Shown piece after piece: positions 27,095 through 34,268 of a stretch of 64,000 bases of DNA. Below the pieces are notes generated by a model. The model was not told where the DNA came from. It was given only the letters and a program-made list of their open reading frames with translations, and ran no database searches. The stretch comes from Allofrancisella inopinata (GTDB taxonomy: Bacteria; Pseudomonadota; Gammaproteobacteria; Francisellales; Francisellaceae): the NCBI RefSeq assembly GCF_012222965.1, contig NZ_CP038241.1, forward strand, positions 310,001 through 374,000. The letters are read 5' to 3'. Position 1 is the stretch's first letter. Every line of letters starts with the position of its first letter. Position numbers and translations under genes: made by a program.

Positions 27095-27585
27095 TTGCCA
27101 AGAAAATATTAAGAAAGCTTTTAACTGCTTTCAAAATGCCTTTAAAAAGGAAAATATGGTTTATAATACTTTATCCTATAAGCGGGGTAGCTAGATTTGC
27201 ATCATTAACACTAAGCTTAAAGAAGATATTTTGGTATTTGGGTTATATGTATGAGAACAAAGAGCTTTGTATTCCGGCTAATGAGCAACAAATTATAATA
27301 GCATATAAAATTAGTAAAACAGCTACGCTTGTATCAAAATACGTTCCATGGGAATCTAAGTGTCTTATTGAAGCAATTATGGTAAAAACTTTACTAAAAT
27401 ACTATAAAATACCTTACGTAATTCATATTGGAATAAAAAAGTATAATCAAGAAGAAAAACCTTTTTTAGCTCATGCATGGGTTAAGGTGGGTGATAAGGT
27501 AGTTATTGGTGGAGATGGTCATGGTTGCAAAAGCTATAATATAAGCTGCACTATCACCTCAATTGAATTTAAAACAACAATTTAA
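27091..27585 (+). CDS. Lasso-peptide B2 leader peptidase (transglutaminase-like)
   Basis: 164 residues, the expected size. The cysteine-protease core is visible: Cys91 in WESKCLIEAIMVKTLLKYYKIP and His128 in AHAWVKV, with an acidic third residue probably in the following strand (Asp135 or Asp142). B2 removes the leader before ring closure by the C protein. It overlaps the B1 stop by 4 bases. The combination of B1, B2 and an AsnB-like gene in this order is diagnostic for lasso-peptide biosynthesis. Confidence 0.9.
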   Translation: MIAKKILRKLLTAFKMPLKRKIWFIILYPISGVARFASLTLSLKKIFWYLGYMYENKELCIPANEQQIIIAYKISKTATLVSKYVPWESKCLIEAIMVKTLLKYYKIPYVIHIGIKKYNQEEKPFLAHAWVKVGDKVVIGGDGHGCKSYNISCTITSIEFKTTI

Positions 27586-27601
27586 ATATATATGGACTAT
27601 T

Positions 27602-29455
27602 ATGTTTCACGGAATTTTTTTTAGAAAAAATAGTAAATTAGATAATATTCCTCAAGATATAACTGATGGATCAAAAAGAATATTAAATATTGACCCTGAA
27701 AGAAAAACAATTAAGACAGTATATAATGAAAATTACTGGCTTGCCCAAGCGATAGACAAAGGATCAAATAATAATATTTTTTCATATAAAAATCTTATTA
27801 TTGTTGGTTGGATAAAACTATATAATCGTGAAGAGATTTTTTCAAAATTACAACTTAATTATTCGGATAAAATTACAGATGAAGGATTAATCGCGCGTTT
27901 ATGTGAAAAGTTCACAGATACATTCCCAAAATACTTGCATGGAGATTATTCCTTTGTAATTTTTGATACTGATAATGATAAAGCTCTCTGTGTTAGAGAT
28001 CATATGGGGACTAGACCATTCTATTATTACTTAAATGAAGATATTTTTATTTTCTCTTCTTCTCAAGTTATATTTAATTATTTAGAGGTAATAAATATAT
28101 CTGCAAACCAAGAATGGGTATGTAGACTTTTAGCTGGTGGTACAAATATGGATTTTGAGAAAACGGCTTATAATGAGATTTTTAAAGTTCCTCCAGCTTA
28201 TTTTTTAGAAGTATCAAAAAACACCTATAAAAAACAAAAATACTTTGAATTTTCTACAGAAAAAAAATATTTAAAAGATGATGAAAAATATTTTGAAGAA
28301 TATGAGGAAAAAGTAAAAAAAGCAGTTACTGAGAGGTTTATTAATACTAACCACCCCATTGGTAGTGAAATAAGCGGTGGAATAGACTCTTCTACTGTAA
28401 CTTCATATATTGCTAAATATTTTAACAAACCAATATATGAGCTTTATACTTATGGATTTACTCGTTTAGACCAAGAGCCTGAGTACGCTCTACTTGTTAA
28501 TCAAGTCTATAACTTACCAAATGCTTTTATCTGTTCTGGAAATAGTTATGATGAAATTAATAATAAAAACCCCCTAGATATATTAGGAGCTCCTGTTGAG
28601 CATGGTAATGCCACGGGTCATGAAATTTTTTATAAAAACGCTTCAAGAGATGGGGTTAGAAGTTTATTTTCTGGTTTTGGTGGGGATGAGTTTGTAACAT
28701 CTATTCATGGTGACCTAGTTGCTTTTGAGCTACTTGCTAAAAAAGATTATAAAGGGATATTTCGTCATTTTGGTGGTAATATTATAACAAAACCTCTTAG
28801 AATATTACGTTTTTTACTAAAAAATAATATTAAACGAGGTAAGAAGAGTTTTAAGATGTTAAATGCATTTAAATCAAGGTGGCCTTATTTCTGTGTCAAA
28901 GATGAATTTATTAAAAAATACCACCTGAAAAATAGGTATTTTGAAGTAGGAAGTTTTGACAATGGATATACAAATCTAGATGAGTTCACCTTACAAAAAA
29001 GATGGGTCGCATTCGTGCCAACACGCACAGATAATTGCTCATTAATGGCTGCTGCGTATGGCATTGATTATTTTTGGCCATTGTTAGATGTTAAATTGAT
29101 CCAAACTTTTTTATCTATGCCAAATACCCTAAAATTTCATAATGGCTATGGTAGGTACCTACATAGAAAGTCTGTAGAAAAGGTAGTCCCTCAGAAAATC
29201 ATTTGGAAAAGAAGTAAATATATGGGCGAGCCTTTCTTAGACAAATCAGATATTCATCCTAAGCTAACTTTAAATAATAATCTGCATTTAGGATTAGCCA
29301 AATTGATAGATTTAGATAAACTCCAAACACAAATAACTAACTATAATAACTCTAATAAACCTGATAAAAATATTACTATGGTGATCAATAGAAATATTTC
29401 TAATATTAATAATATAGACCTATGGCTAAAGCACTTTGGTTTAACAGTAAAATGA
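27602..29455 (+). CDS. Lasso cyclase, asparagine-synthetase-like (C protein)
   Basis: 617 residues from the ATG at 27602, chosen over an in-frame TTG at 27563 that would overlap B2 by 23 bases. An N-terminal glutaminase-like fold (GDYSFVIFDTDNDKALCVRDHMGTRPFYYYL in two runs of fewer than 20) is followed by the AsnB synthetase domain with the PP-loop SGGIDSST at 258-265 and a later SGFGGDE motif. No catalytic Cys follows the initiator Met, so it is not expected to use glutamine. This agrees with lasso cyclases, which adenylate an Asp or Glu side chain and join it to the core N-terminus. The 3' end overlaps the ATP-grasp gene. Confidence 0.9.
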   Translation: MFHGIFFRKNSKLDNIPQDITDGSKRILNIDPERKTIKTVYNENYWLAQAIDKGSNNNIFSYKNLIIVGWIKLYNREEIFSKLQLNYSDKITDEGLIARLCEKFTDTFPKYLHGDYSFVIFDTDNDKALCVRDHMGTRPFYYYLNEDIFIFSSSQVIFNYLEVINISANQEWVCRLLAGGTNMDFEKTAYNEIFKVPPAYFLEVSKNTYKKQKYFEFSTEKKYLKDDEKYFEEYEEKVKKAVTERFINTNHPIGSEISGGIDSSTVTSYIAKYFNKPIYELYTYGFTRLDQEPEYALLVNQVYNLPNAFICSGNSYDEINNKNPLDILGAPVEHGNATGHEIFYKNASRDGVRSLFSGFGGDEFVTSIHGDLVAFELLAKKDYKGIFRHFGGNIITKPLRILRFLLKNNIKRGKKSFKMLNAFKSRWPYFCVKDEFIKKYHLKNRYFEVGSFDNGYTNLDEFTLQKRWVAFVPTRTDNCSLMAAAYGIDYFWPLLDVKLIQTFLSMPNTLKFHNGYGRYLHRKSVEKVVPQKIIWKRSKYMGEPFLDKSDIHPKLTLNNNLHLGLAKLIDLDKLQTQITNYNNSNKPDKNITMVINRNISNINNIDLWLKHFGLTVK

Positions 29456-30687
29456 TAAAAAAAATAAAGCCTTTTTTTTCTCGTATAGTATATATGAAAC
29501 AGCCTACTTTTATTATTAGTTATAAATATTTTACAAGGTCAACAGATAACTATATAAAAGCACATCGAGCTGTGTTTTTGAAAAATTTCAAAAGAGTAGA
29601 TTTGGTTATTATTAACCTATTAGCTATTTTTAAATGGGTTGTGTATTTTGCTTGGGTTAATAGTTATAGAGTTAGTAAAAATACTACAAAAGAAAAATTA
29701 TGCGAAGCGTCTATTAAAAATAGAAGCTTTCTTTTCTTAAGACTCTTGAAGTTGAGCTTAACACATTTTATAGCACCATCTTATTATTTTAAATATAAGC
29801 TCTATAAAAATAACCCTTTAGGTTTTTTCTATAGTAAAGAAAATAGTCTTTTACATTTATATAGTGATAGAAATCTCAAGGCTTCAAAAAAAGACAGCAG
29901 GCTCATTTCAGATAAATATGCTTTTTTAAATTTTTTAGAAGAGGAAGGTATCCAAACTAACTACAGCTACAAAGCTAAAGCTAATAAAATTTTAACAAAT
30001 TCGGCAGATATATTATTTAAGAAAACAAAGATTTTTTGCAAACCTAATATAGCAAATCGTTCGATCGGTGCTTTGTATATTGACTATAATAATTCCAATT
30101 ATCAACTTACTACTCTGGTTGATAAAAAGCAAATAGTTGGCAAAGATAATATTTTGGCTTTTCTTAAAAGTCATTATTCAAAGGATCAGGATATTTTAGT
30201 AGAAACCTTTTTAGAGGACTATATTGAAATAAAAAAATTATCTCAATATCATAACGATGCTACAACTTTACGTATTATCACAGCTTCTATAGATAGTACT
30301 AAATTATCCCCACAAGTCATATATACTCAATTAGAGATACCTCTTTTAGAGAATGATAACAAGCAACAGTTTTATAACATATTGCCTTTAGATATAAATA
30401 CTCTAGATATTGATCTAGCTGATATGCCAGATTTTAAAGATAAAGCAAATTTTGAGAATATAAAAATACCACTAAATTTAAAAAACAGAATACGCTCAGC
30501 TATTAATAAATGTTTAGAAGCCCACAAGAAACTTAATATTAGAGCCGTTGCTTTTGATATTATAATATCGTCAAAAGAAGAAATAATTATAGAAGCAAAT
30601 TATAATTGGGATATAGAAATACTATATAGAGCTTTTAGTTATGACCAAAACGATCATATCGCTAAGGTATGGTTAGACAATCTTTAA
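29452..30687 (+). CDS. ATP-grasp family protein (sugar-transfer-associated type)
   Basis: 411 residues from the ATG at 29452, which overlaps the cyclase stop as ATGA; an earlier ATG at 29422 is less likely. The C-terminal two thirds fits the ATPgrasp_ST type: a lysine-bearing strand (IFCKPNIANRSIGALY), the central TTLRIITASI, and the metal-binding end VAFDIIISSKEEIIIEANYNWDIE. The N-terminal 130 residues are basic and helical. ATP-grasp enzymes join a carboxylate to an amine, thiol or hydroxyl. Its place inside the operon suggests an extra peptide modification, such as amide or ester formation or conjugation. I know of no assigned role for this type in lasso clusters. Confidence 0.72.
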   Translation: MIKKIKPFFSRIVYMKQPTFIISYKYFTRSTDNYIKAHRAVFLKNFKRVDLVIINLLAIFKWVVYFAWVNSYRVSKNTTKEKLCEASIKNRSFLFLRLLKLSLTHFIAPSYYFKYKLYKNNPLGFFYSKENSLLHLYSDRNLKASKKDSRLISDKYAFLNFLEEEGIQTNYSYKAKANKILTNSADILFKKTKIFCKPNIANRSIGALYIDYNNSNYQLTTLVDKKQIVGKDNILAFLKSHYSKDQDILVETFLEDYIEIKKLSQYHNDATTLRIITASIDSTKLSPQVIYTQLEIPLLENDNKQQFYNILPLDINTLDIDLADMPDFKDKANFENIKIPLNLKNRIRSAINKCLEAHKKLNIRAVAFDIIISSKEEIIIEANYNWDIEILYRAFSYDQNDHIAKVWLDNL

Positions 30688-30705
30688 AGGAATAAATGTA
30701 TTAAC

Positions 30706-31614
30706 ATGTACATATACAATATTTTTGGATTAATAATAGCTAGTGAGATTCAGCTACCAGTATGTCAAGAAAAATCCAAGCTCAAAGATCAAGCAAATGT
30801 ATTTATAAGGTTTGGTGAAGTAAAAAAACACTTACCAGATGATATGAAAAATACAAATAACCACACTATAGTCAAACCAAACAATATTTGGCTACATATA
30901 AAAGGTAATGCCTGGATACACATACATGATGGTAAATATATTACCGTTGAGCTATATACAAATGCTGACCTACAAACAGTATGTTTATATTTATTTGGCT
31001 CTGGAATAGGTGCTTTGATTCATCAACAAGGGAAGACTATAATTCATGGTAATACTATTGAAGTTAACAATGGCTGTATAGTTTTTACAGGAGACTCTGG
31101 AGCTGGTAAATCAACTATATCAACAGCTTTTTATAAAAATGGATATCCGTTTATTGCTGATGATTTAGCAGTCATAAATGACAAACTAGAAGTACAACCG
31201 GGCATACCAAGGCTAAAAGTTTGGCATGATACAGCAAATATTCTAAACATAAATACAGAAAATCTTGATAAAATAAGACTCTTAGTAAATAAATATTCTT
31301 ATCCTATTACGTCAAATATTTGTTTACAACCTAGGGTAATAAGAGCAATATTTCTATTAGAAAATCATGATGATAATAGTTTTAAAATAGAGGAACTAAA
31401 AGGCATAATAAAGTTAACCCAACTTCAAAAGCATACTTATCGTAAGGGATATGTTAAAAGAATGGGGTATCAGGAACAATTTTTTAAGCTAAATACTCAA
31501 CTTGCTAAAAACATTCCTCTATATAAAATTACTAGACCTGCTAATAAATTTGGATTTCAAATAGATAATTTAATAAAAATGGTCGAAAATATTATTAACA
31601 AAAATCTTCTTTAA
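30706..31614 (+). CDS. HPr-kinase-like protein 2 (canonical), putative lasso-peptide kinase
   Basis: 302 residues. The Walker A is GDSGAGKST at 129-137, with the acidic pair intact in IADDLAVI (150-157) and LEVQPGIPRLKVW following, as in functional HPr-kinase-like enzymes. Relatives in paeninodin-type clusters phosphorylate the side chain of the C-terminal Ser; both candidate precursors here end in Ser. An odd leader precedes the start: AAAGGA at 30686-30691 is well placed for an ATG at 30696, but that frame stops after two codons (ATG TAT TAA), and the gene starts one base later at 30706. Reinitiation may set its level. Confidence 0.85.
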   Translation: MYIYNIFGLIIASEIQLPVCQEKSKLKDQANVFIRFGEVKKHLPDDMKNTNNHTIVKPNNIWLHIKGNAWIHIHDGKYITVELYTNADLQTVCLYLFGSGIGALIHQQGKTIIHGNTIEVNNGCIVFTGDSGAGKSTISTAFYKNGYPFIADDLAVINDKLEVQPGIPRLKVWHDTANILNINTENLDKIRLLVNKYSYPITSNICLQPRVIRAIFLLENHDDNSFKIEELKGIIKLTQLQKHTYRKGYVKRMGYQEQFFKLNTQLAKNIPLYKITRPANKFGFQIDNLIKMVENIINKNLL

Positions 31615-31625
31615 GTGAGCCTAGC

Positions 31626-32591
31626 ATGCTTAAAGTGGAAAAACATTTATCATGGTTATTTAGAAATAGACGAAAATCTCACTATAATAGTGATTATTGG
31701 CATTTCAAACGCGCAATAGATACCAATAAGGAAAATATTACTTATATAAATAATTTACTAAATTCTGGTAACTATTTTTTTGAACCTGCTACAGTAATAA
31801 ATAATTCAAAAACAGGAGAAATGCTTTGTATATGGGGTTCTCAAGTTTCGCTAGTGCTTAAAACTTTAGCCGAAGATATTAAATCAAGATATGAGAATGT
31901 TTTTTCTAAGAATTGTGTTTCAAATAAACTTAACAGTGGAGTTAAGCAGGCTTTTTCAGTAGTCAATAAATATATAAAAACCCATAAGTGTATCTATAGG
32001 ACTGATATTAAAAAATTCTACAACTCTATAAATCATAATATTTTACTACAAAAGCTTACTAAATTTTCTACATTCTATGAACATAAAGTTATAAAAACGC
32101 ATCTAGATAGAATAGAATGGCGAAATGGAAGCTATATAGAAATTAAAAAAGGAATATCAAAATCATCACCTTTATCTCCTGTGTTAGGTTGTATTTATCT
32201 GCATCAGCTTGATTTAGCTATGAAGAACCTAGGTGGTGTTATTTATCAAAGATACACTGATGATTTTATTATAATGGCTACTACAAAACACAAGCTTAGA
32301 GAAGCTGTGAAAATAGTTAAGCAAATACTTCAAGAATTAAAATTAGAGGAACACCCTGATAAGACGGACTATAGAAATTTTAATAATCCAAATGCGAAAC
32401 CTTTTGAATTTTTAGGGGTAAAAATCTCTCGAAAAGGGGTTTATGCTATTAGAAGCTCTACAGAGTTAAACTTTTTAATAAAAATCAACCAACTTTATGA
32501 GTACTTACTATTAATTATAAAGCTAAAAAAAATGGTAAGGGTTGATACGCGAATAGAGATAGAAATAATAAAGAAATTATTATGCAAATAA
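31626..32591 (+). CDS. Compact reverse transcriptase
   Basis: 321 residues. RT motifs are clear: catalytic Asp127 in YRTDIKKFYNSI, a group-II-like SSPLSPVLGCIYLHQLD (180-196), the YTDD box at 210-213, and KPFEFLGVKISRKG (258-271). There is no maturase or endonuclease domain, the C-terminus is short, and no intron, retron or diversity-generating features were seen nearby. It starts 12 bases after the second kinase gene on the same strand, as if it were the last gene of the lasso operon, and it converges on precursor 1. Defence-type or unknown-group RTs are possible relatives. Its link to the peptide cluster may be coincidental. Confidence 0.85.
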   Translation: MLKVEKHLSWLFRNRRKSHYNSDYWHFKRAIDTNKENITYINNLLNSGNYFFEPATVINNSKTGEMLCIWGSQVSLVLKTLAEDIKSRYENVFSKNCVSNKLNSGVKQAFSVVNKYIKTHKCIYRTDIKKFYNSINHNILLQKLTKFSTFYEHKVIKTHLDRIEWRNGSYIEIKKGISKSSPLSPVLGCIYLHQLDLAMKNLGGVIYQRYTDDFIIMATTKHKLREAVKIVKQILQELKLEEHPDKTDYRNFNNPNAKPFEFLGVKISRKGVYAIRSSTELNFLIKINQLYEYLLLIIKLKKMVRVDTRIEIEIIKKLLCK

Positions 32592-32663
32592 AATATTTTA
32601 ATAACTACTACAAATATATCTCTAATTCATTTGTTTAAGAGCTAAAATATTCAGCCAGAAGCA

Positions 32664-32819
32664 CTAACTCACTCCATAAGAAGTGAAAAATTCGTTTAAA
32701 GATGTAAATAATTTACCTTCAATTGTATTTGATAGTTGGGGGTGGTGCTTTTTAAATTTTGGGGGTTCCCAGTCTATTAAATATGTAGGTGGATTAACTG
32801 GTTTCAGGTTTGGGGTCAT
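32664..32819 (-). CDS. Candidate lasso-peptide precursor 1
   Basis: 51 residues from the ATG at 32819, with AAGGAGACAATC immediately upstream, one of the best ribosome-binding sites in the window. A longer frame reaching 32966 has no such site. The leader contains W17-E-P-P20-K-F22, matching the YxxP/WxxP motif bound by B1 proteins. Ile-Glu at 33-34 precedes the proposed core GKLFTSLNEFFTSYGVS: Gly1, Glu9 for a nine-residue macrolactam, bulky Phe and Tyr in the tail, and a C-terminal Ser suited to an HPr-kinase-like enzyme. A Thr is at leader position -3 rather than the usual -2. It faces the lasso operon and has its own strong promoter. Confidence 0.75.
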   Translation of the reverse strand: MTPNLKPVNPPTYLIDWEPPKFKKHHPQLSNTIEGKLFTSLNEFFTSYGVS

Positions 32820-32937
32820 GATTGTCTCCTTAAAAGTAATATAATTGATGTGGGTGTCGACAATAATGCAAATTAAATAAATTCTTTGCAAAAAGCACTT
32901 ACCACCCAAATTGTGTAGACTAGCATTAATATGAAAA

Positions 32938-32966
32938 ATTATAACAAGGGGAAAGGTGTTAGTCAA
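32938..32966 (-). promoter_or_regulatory. Near-consensus sigma-70 promoter of precursor 1
   Basis: Read on the minus strand: -35 box TTGACT (32961-32966), 17-base spacer, -10 box TATAAT (32938-32943). This is the strongest promoter match I found in the window. Transcription would begin near 32931, giving a leader of about 110 bases before the precursor ATG. Strong separate transcription is typical for RiPP precursor genes, which must outpace their enzymes. Confidence 0.8.
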
Positions 32967-32981
32967 CCGGATAGATGATAT

Positions 32982-33161
32982 TTAACTACCGAGGAGGCCC
33001 ATACTCACGTTGATTTCTTGGAAGCTAGAAAAAGTTTTGTCGGCTTCTATTAGAAGGTGGTGAGATGTGATGTTAGAATAACTTGGTGAAAACCATTCTT
33101 TTTTAACCTTAATCACTTTGGTGTTATCCAATAAATCAGTATCAATAATTAAATCTTTCAT
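32982..33161 (-). CDS. Candidate lasso-peptide precursor 2 (non-canonical core)
   Basis: 59 residues from the ATG at 33161. The leader has W23-F-S-P26-S-Y28, the same WxxP pattern as precursor 1, and Ile-Glu (38-39) just before the proposed core, again like precursor 1. The tail from Ala40 reads ADKTFSSFQEINVSMGLLGS and ends in Ser. Starting at Ala40 puts the only suitable acid at position 10; starting at Asp41 puts Glu at position 9 but with an unusual first residue. It begins one base after the stop codon of the Wzz-like gene, with a weak GGAA upstream, so it may be translationally coupled. It could be a second substrate, a degenerate copy or a different peptide class. Confidence 0.6.
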   Translation of the reverse strand: MKDLIIDTDLLDNTKVIKVKKEWFSPSYSNITSHHLLIEADKTFSSFQEINVSMGLLGS

Positions 33162-33162
33162 A

Positions 33163-34143
33163 TTAATTTCCAGGTTTTTTTGCTTCGTTAGCTACTTTTT
33201 TAAAGAAAGCAACAAATAATGTTATTGTTAAAGAGCCGATAATAACTAATAATAAACTAGCTAAGATTAACTTCTTTGCTACCACATACACGACAGGCTG
33301 TTGTATAATTCCACCAAAACTTAATACTTCTGAATTTGATGAACTAAGCTTTAACTTGTTTTTATCAATAGATTGCTTTAATGAAAATATTTGCTTTTTC
33401 AATCCATCGACTATAGTTATATATTTAATTTTCATAGCTTGTGCTTCTATGACATCACCTTTTGATTTTTCAGACATAAGCTCTTTTAAATATACCTCAT
33501 CTTGCTTGAGTAATTCTTTATATTCAGCTATCATCTCAGATGATTCTTTGATATTTACCTCAATGCTATTTTTCCAAAGTTGAACCTGATTACTTATAAG
33601 CTTCGATTCGGAGAACTTCCTCATTATATCTTGATATAATTGAGACATCTGCTTTACATCTGACAGTTTTGTTTGTGCTAGCAGGGTAAAATATAACCTT
33701 TGTCGGTCATATTTTTGTTTTAGCTTATAATTGGCATCCTTTACAATTTTTTTATTTTCTATAGAATTTTGACCATTTATTGTACGTACTTGTCTTTGAA
33801 TATCAATATTATACTTGACCATTGGGTAAAGCAAACGTATATTTTTTAACATTTTGTCTTCATAAGCAGACTGTTTAATCTCTTCTAAGATATTTTGCAA
33901 AATAACATTAATTCTATCGTAATCTATTATTGGATGTAGGTTTTGACTCCCATCAAAATAGGATGGAACTTGTATCATTTGTTTAAGTACGATACCAGTT
34001 TCTTTGCTTCCTTTGTAATATAAAAAACCACCAGCTAAAGTCAGCAACAAAATAAAAGACAATATTAATGTTTTAAAATTTTTATATAGAAGAATAAAAA
34101 AACTCATAAAATTTATTTCTATATATTCGTTTTTCTTGTCCAA
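33163..34143 (-). CDS. Wzz-like (chain-length determinant type) membrane protein
   Basis: 326 residues. It has two transmembrane segments, near residues 17-36 (LILSFILLLTLAGGFLYY) and 288-312 (KLILASLLLVIIGSLTITLF), flanking a long helical, coiled-coil-rich periplasmic part (about 40-280), with a proline-containing segment (IIQQPVVYVV) just before the second membrane helix. This is the layout of polysaccharide copolymerases, which set O-antigen or capsule chain length, although no clear family consensus allows a closer call. It reads leftwards, ending one base before precursor 2, so the two are probably co-transcribed. A polysaccharide function fits the ligase-like gene at 12736. Confidence 0.68.
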   Translation of the reverse strand: MDKKNEYIEINFMSFFILLYKNFKTLILSFILLLTLAGGFLYYKGSKETGIVLKQMIQVPSYFDGSQNLHPIIDYDRINVILQNILEEIKQSAYEDKMLKNIRLLYPMVKYNIDIQRQVRTINGQNSIENKKIVKDANYKLKQKYDRQRLYFTLLAQTKLSDVKQMSQLYQDIMRKFSESKLISNQVQLWKNSIEVNIKESSEMIAEYKELLKQDEVYLKELMSEKSKGDVIEAQAMKIKYITIVDGLKKQIFSLKQSIDKNKLKLSSSNSEVLSFGGIIQQPVVYVVAKKLILASLLLVIIGSLTITLFVAFFKKVANEAKKPGN

Positions 34144-34175
34144 GTTATTATATTTTTATAGCTATTTGAATTGGT

Positions 34176-34181
34176 ATTATA
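34176..34181 (-). promoter_or_regulatory. Possible -10 box upstream of the Wzz-like gene
   Basis: TATAAT on the minus strand, 33 bases upstream of the Wzz-like start. The -35 region 17 bases further upstream is poor. It lies in the 125-base gap after topA, which shows no other feature. Confidence 0.35.
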
Positions 34182-34268
34182 CAACATGACTACGAATATT
34201 GGAAATTTTTAAAAGACAAATTGTAAGTGTTTTATCCGTATTGTTTGGTAATCTTCTTAAAGTTTAGT

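Noticed and set aside
27601-27616. parS-like site (TGTTTCACGGAA) in the cyclase gene
   Set aside because: Only one half matches the consensus palindrome; the other half does not, and it lies inside a coding region.
31400-31700. Retron noncoding RNA upstream of the RT
   Set aside because: The RT starts 12 bases after a coding sequence, leaving no room for an msr-msd RNA directly upstream, and no suitable inverted repeats were seen downstream.
32664-32966. A 100-residue protein in the precursor 1 frame, starting at 32966
   Set aside because: That start overlaps the -35 box of the strong promoter and has no ribosome-binding site; the internal ATG at 32819 has an excellent one.
31626-33161. Diversity-generating retroelement acting on the peptide precursors
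   Set aside because: I looked for a near-identical template copy of either precursor core around the RT, differing mainly at adenines, and saw none. The RT motif 4 (SSPLSPVLG) also differs from the usual diversity-generating type.
33000-33161. Precursor 2 as noncoding spacer
   Set aside because: The frame is open for 59 codons in AT-rich DNA where stops are frequent, it begins right after the upstream stop, and it shares the W-x-x-P, Ile-Glu and terminal Ser features with precursor 1; I kept it as a moderate-confidence gene.
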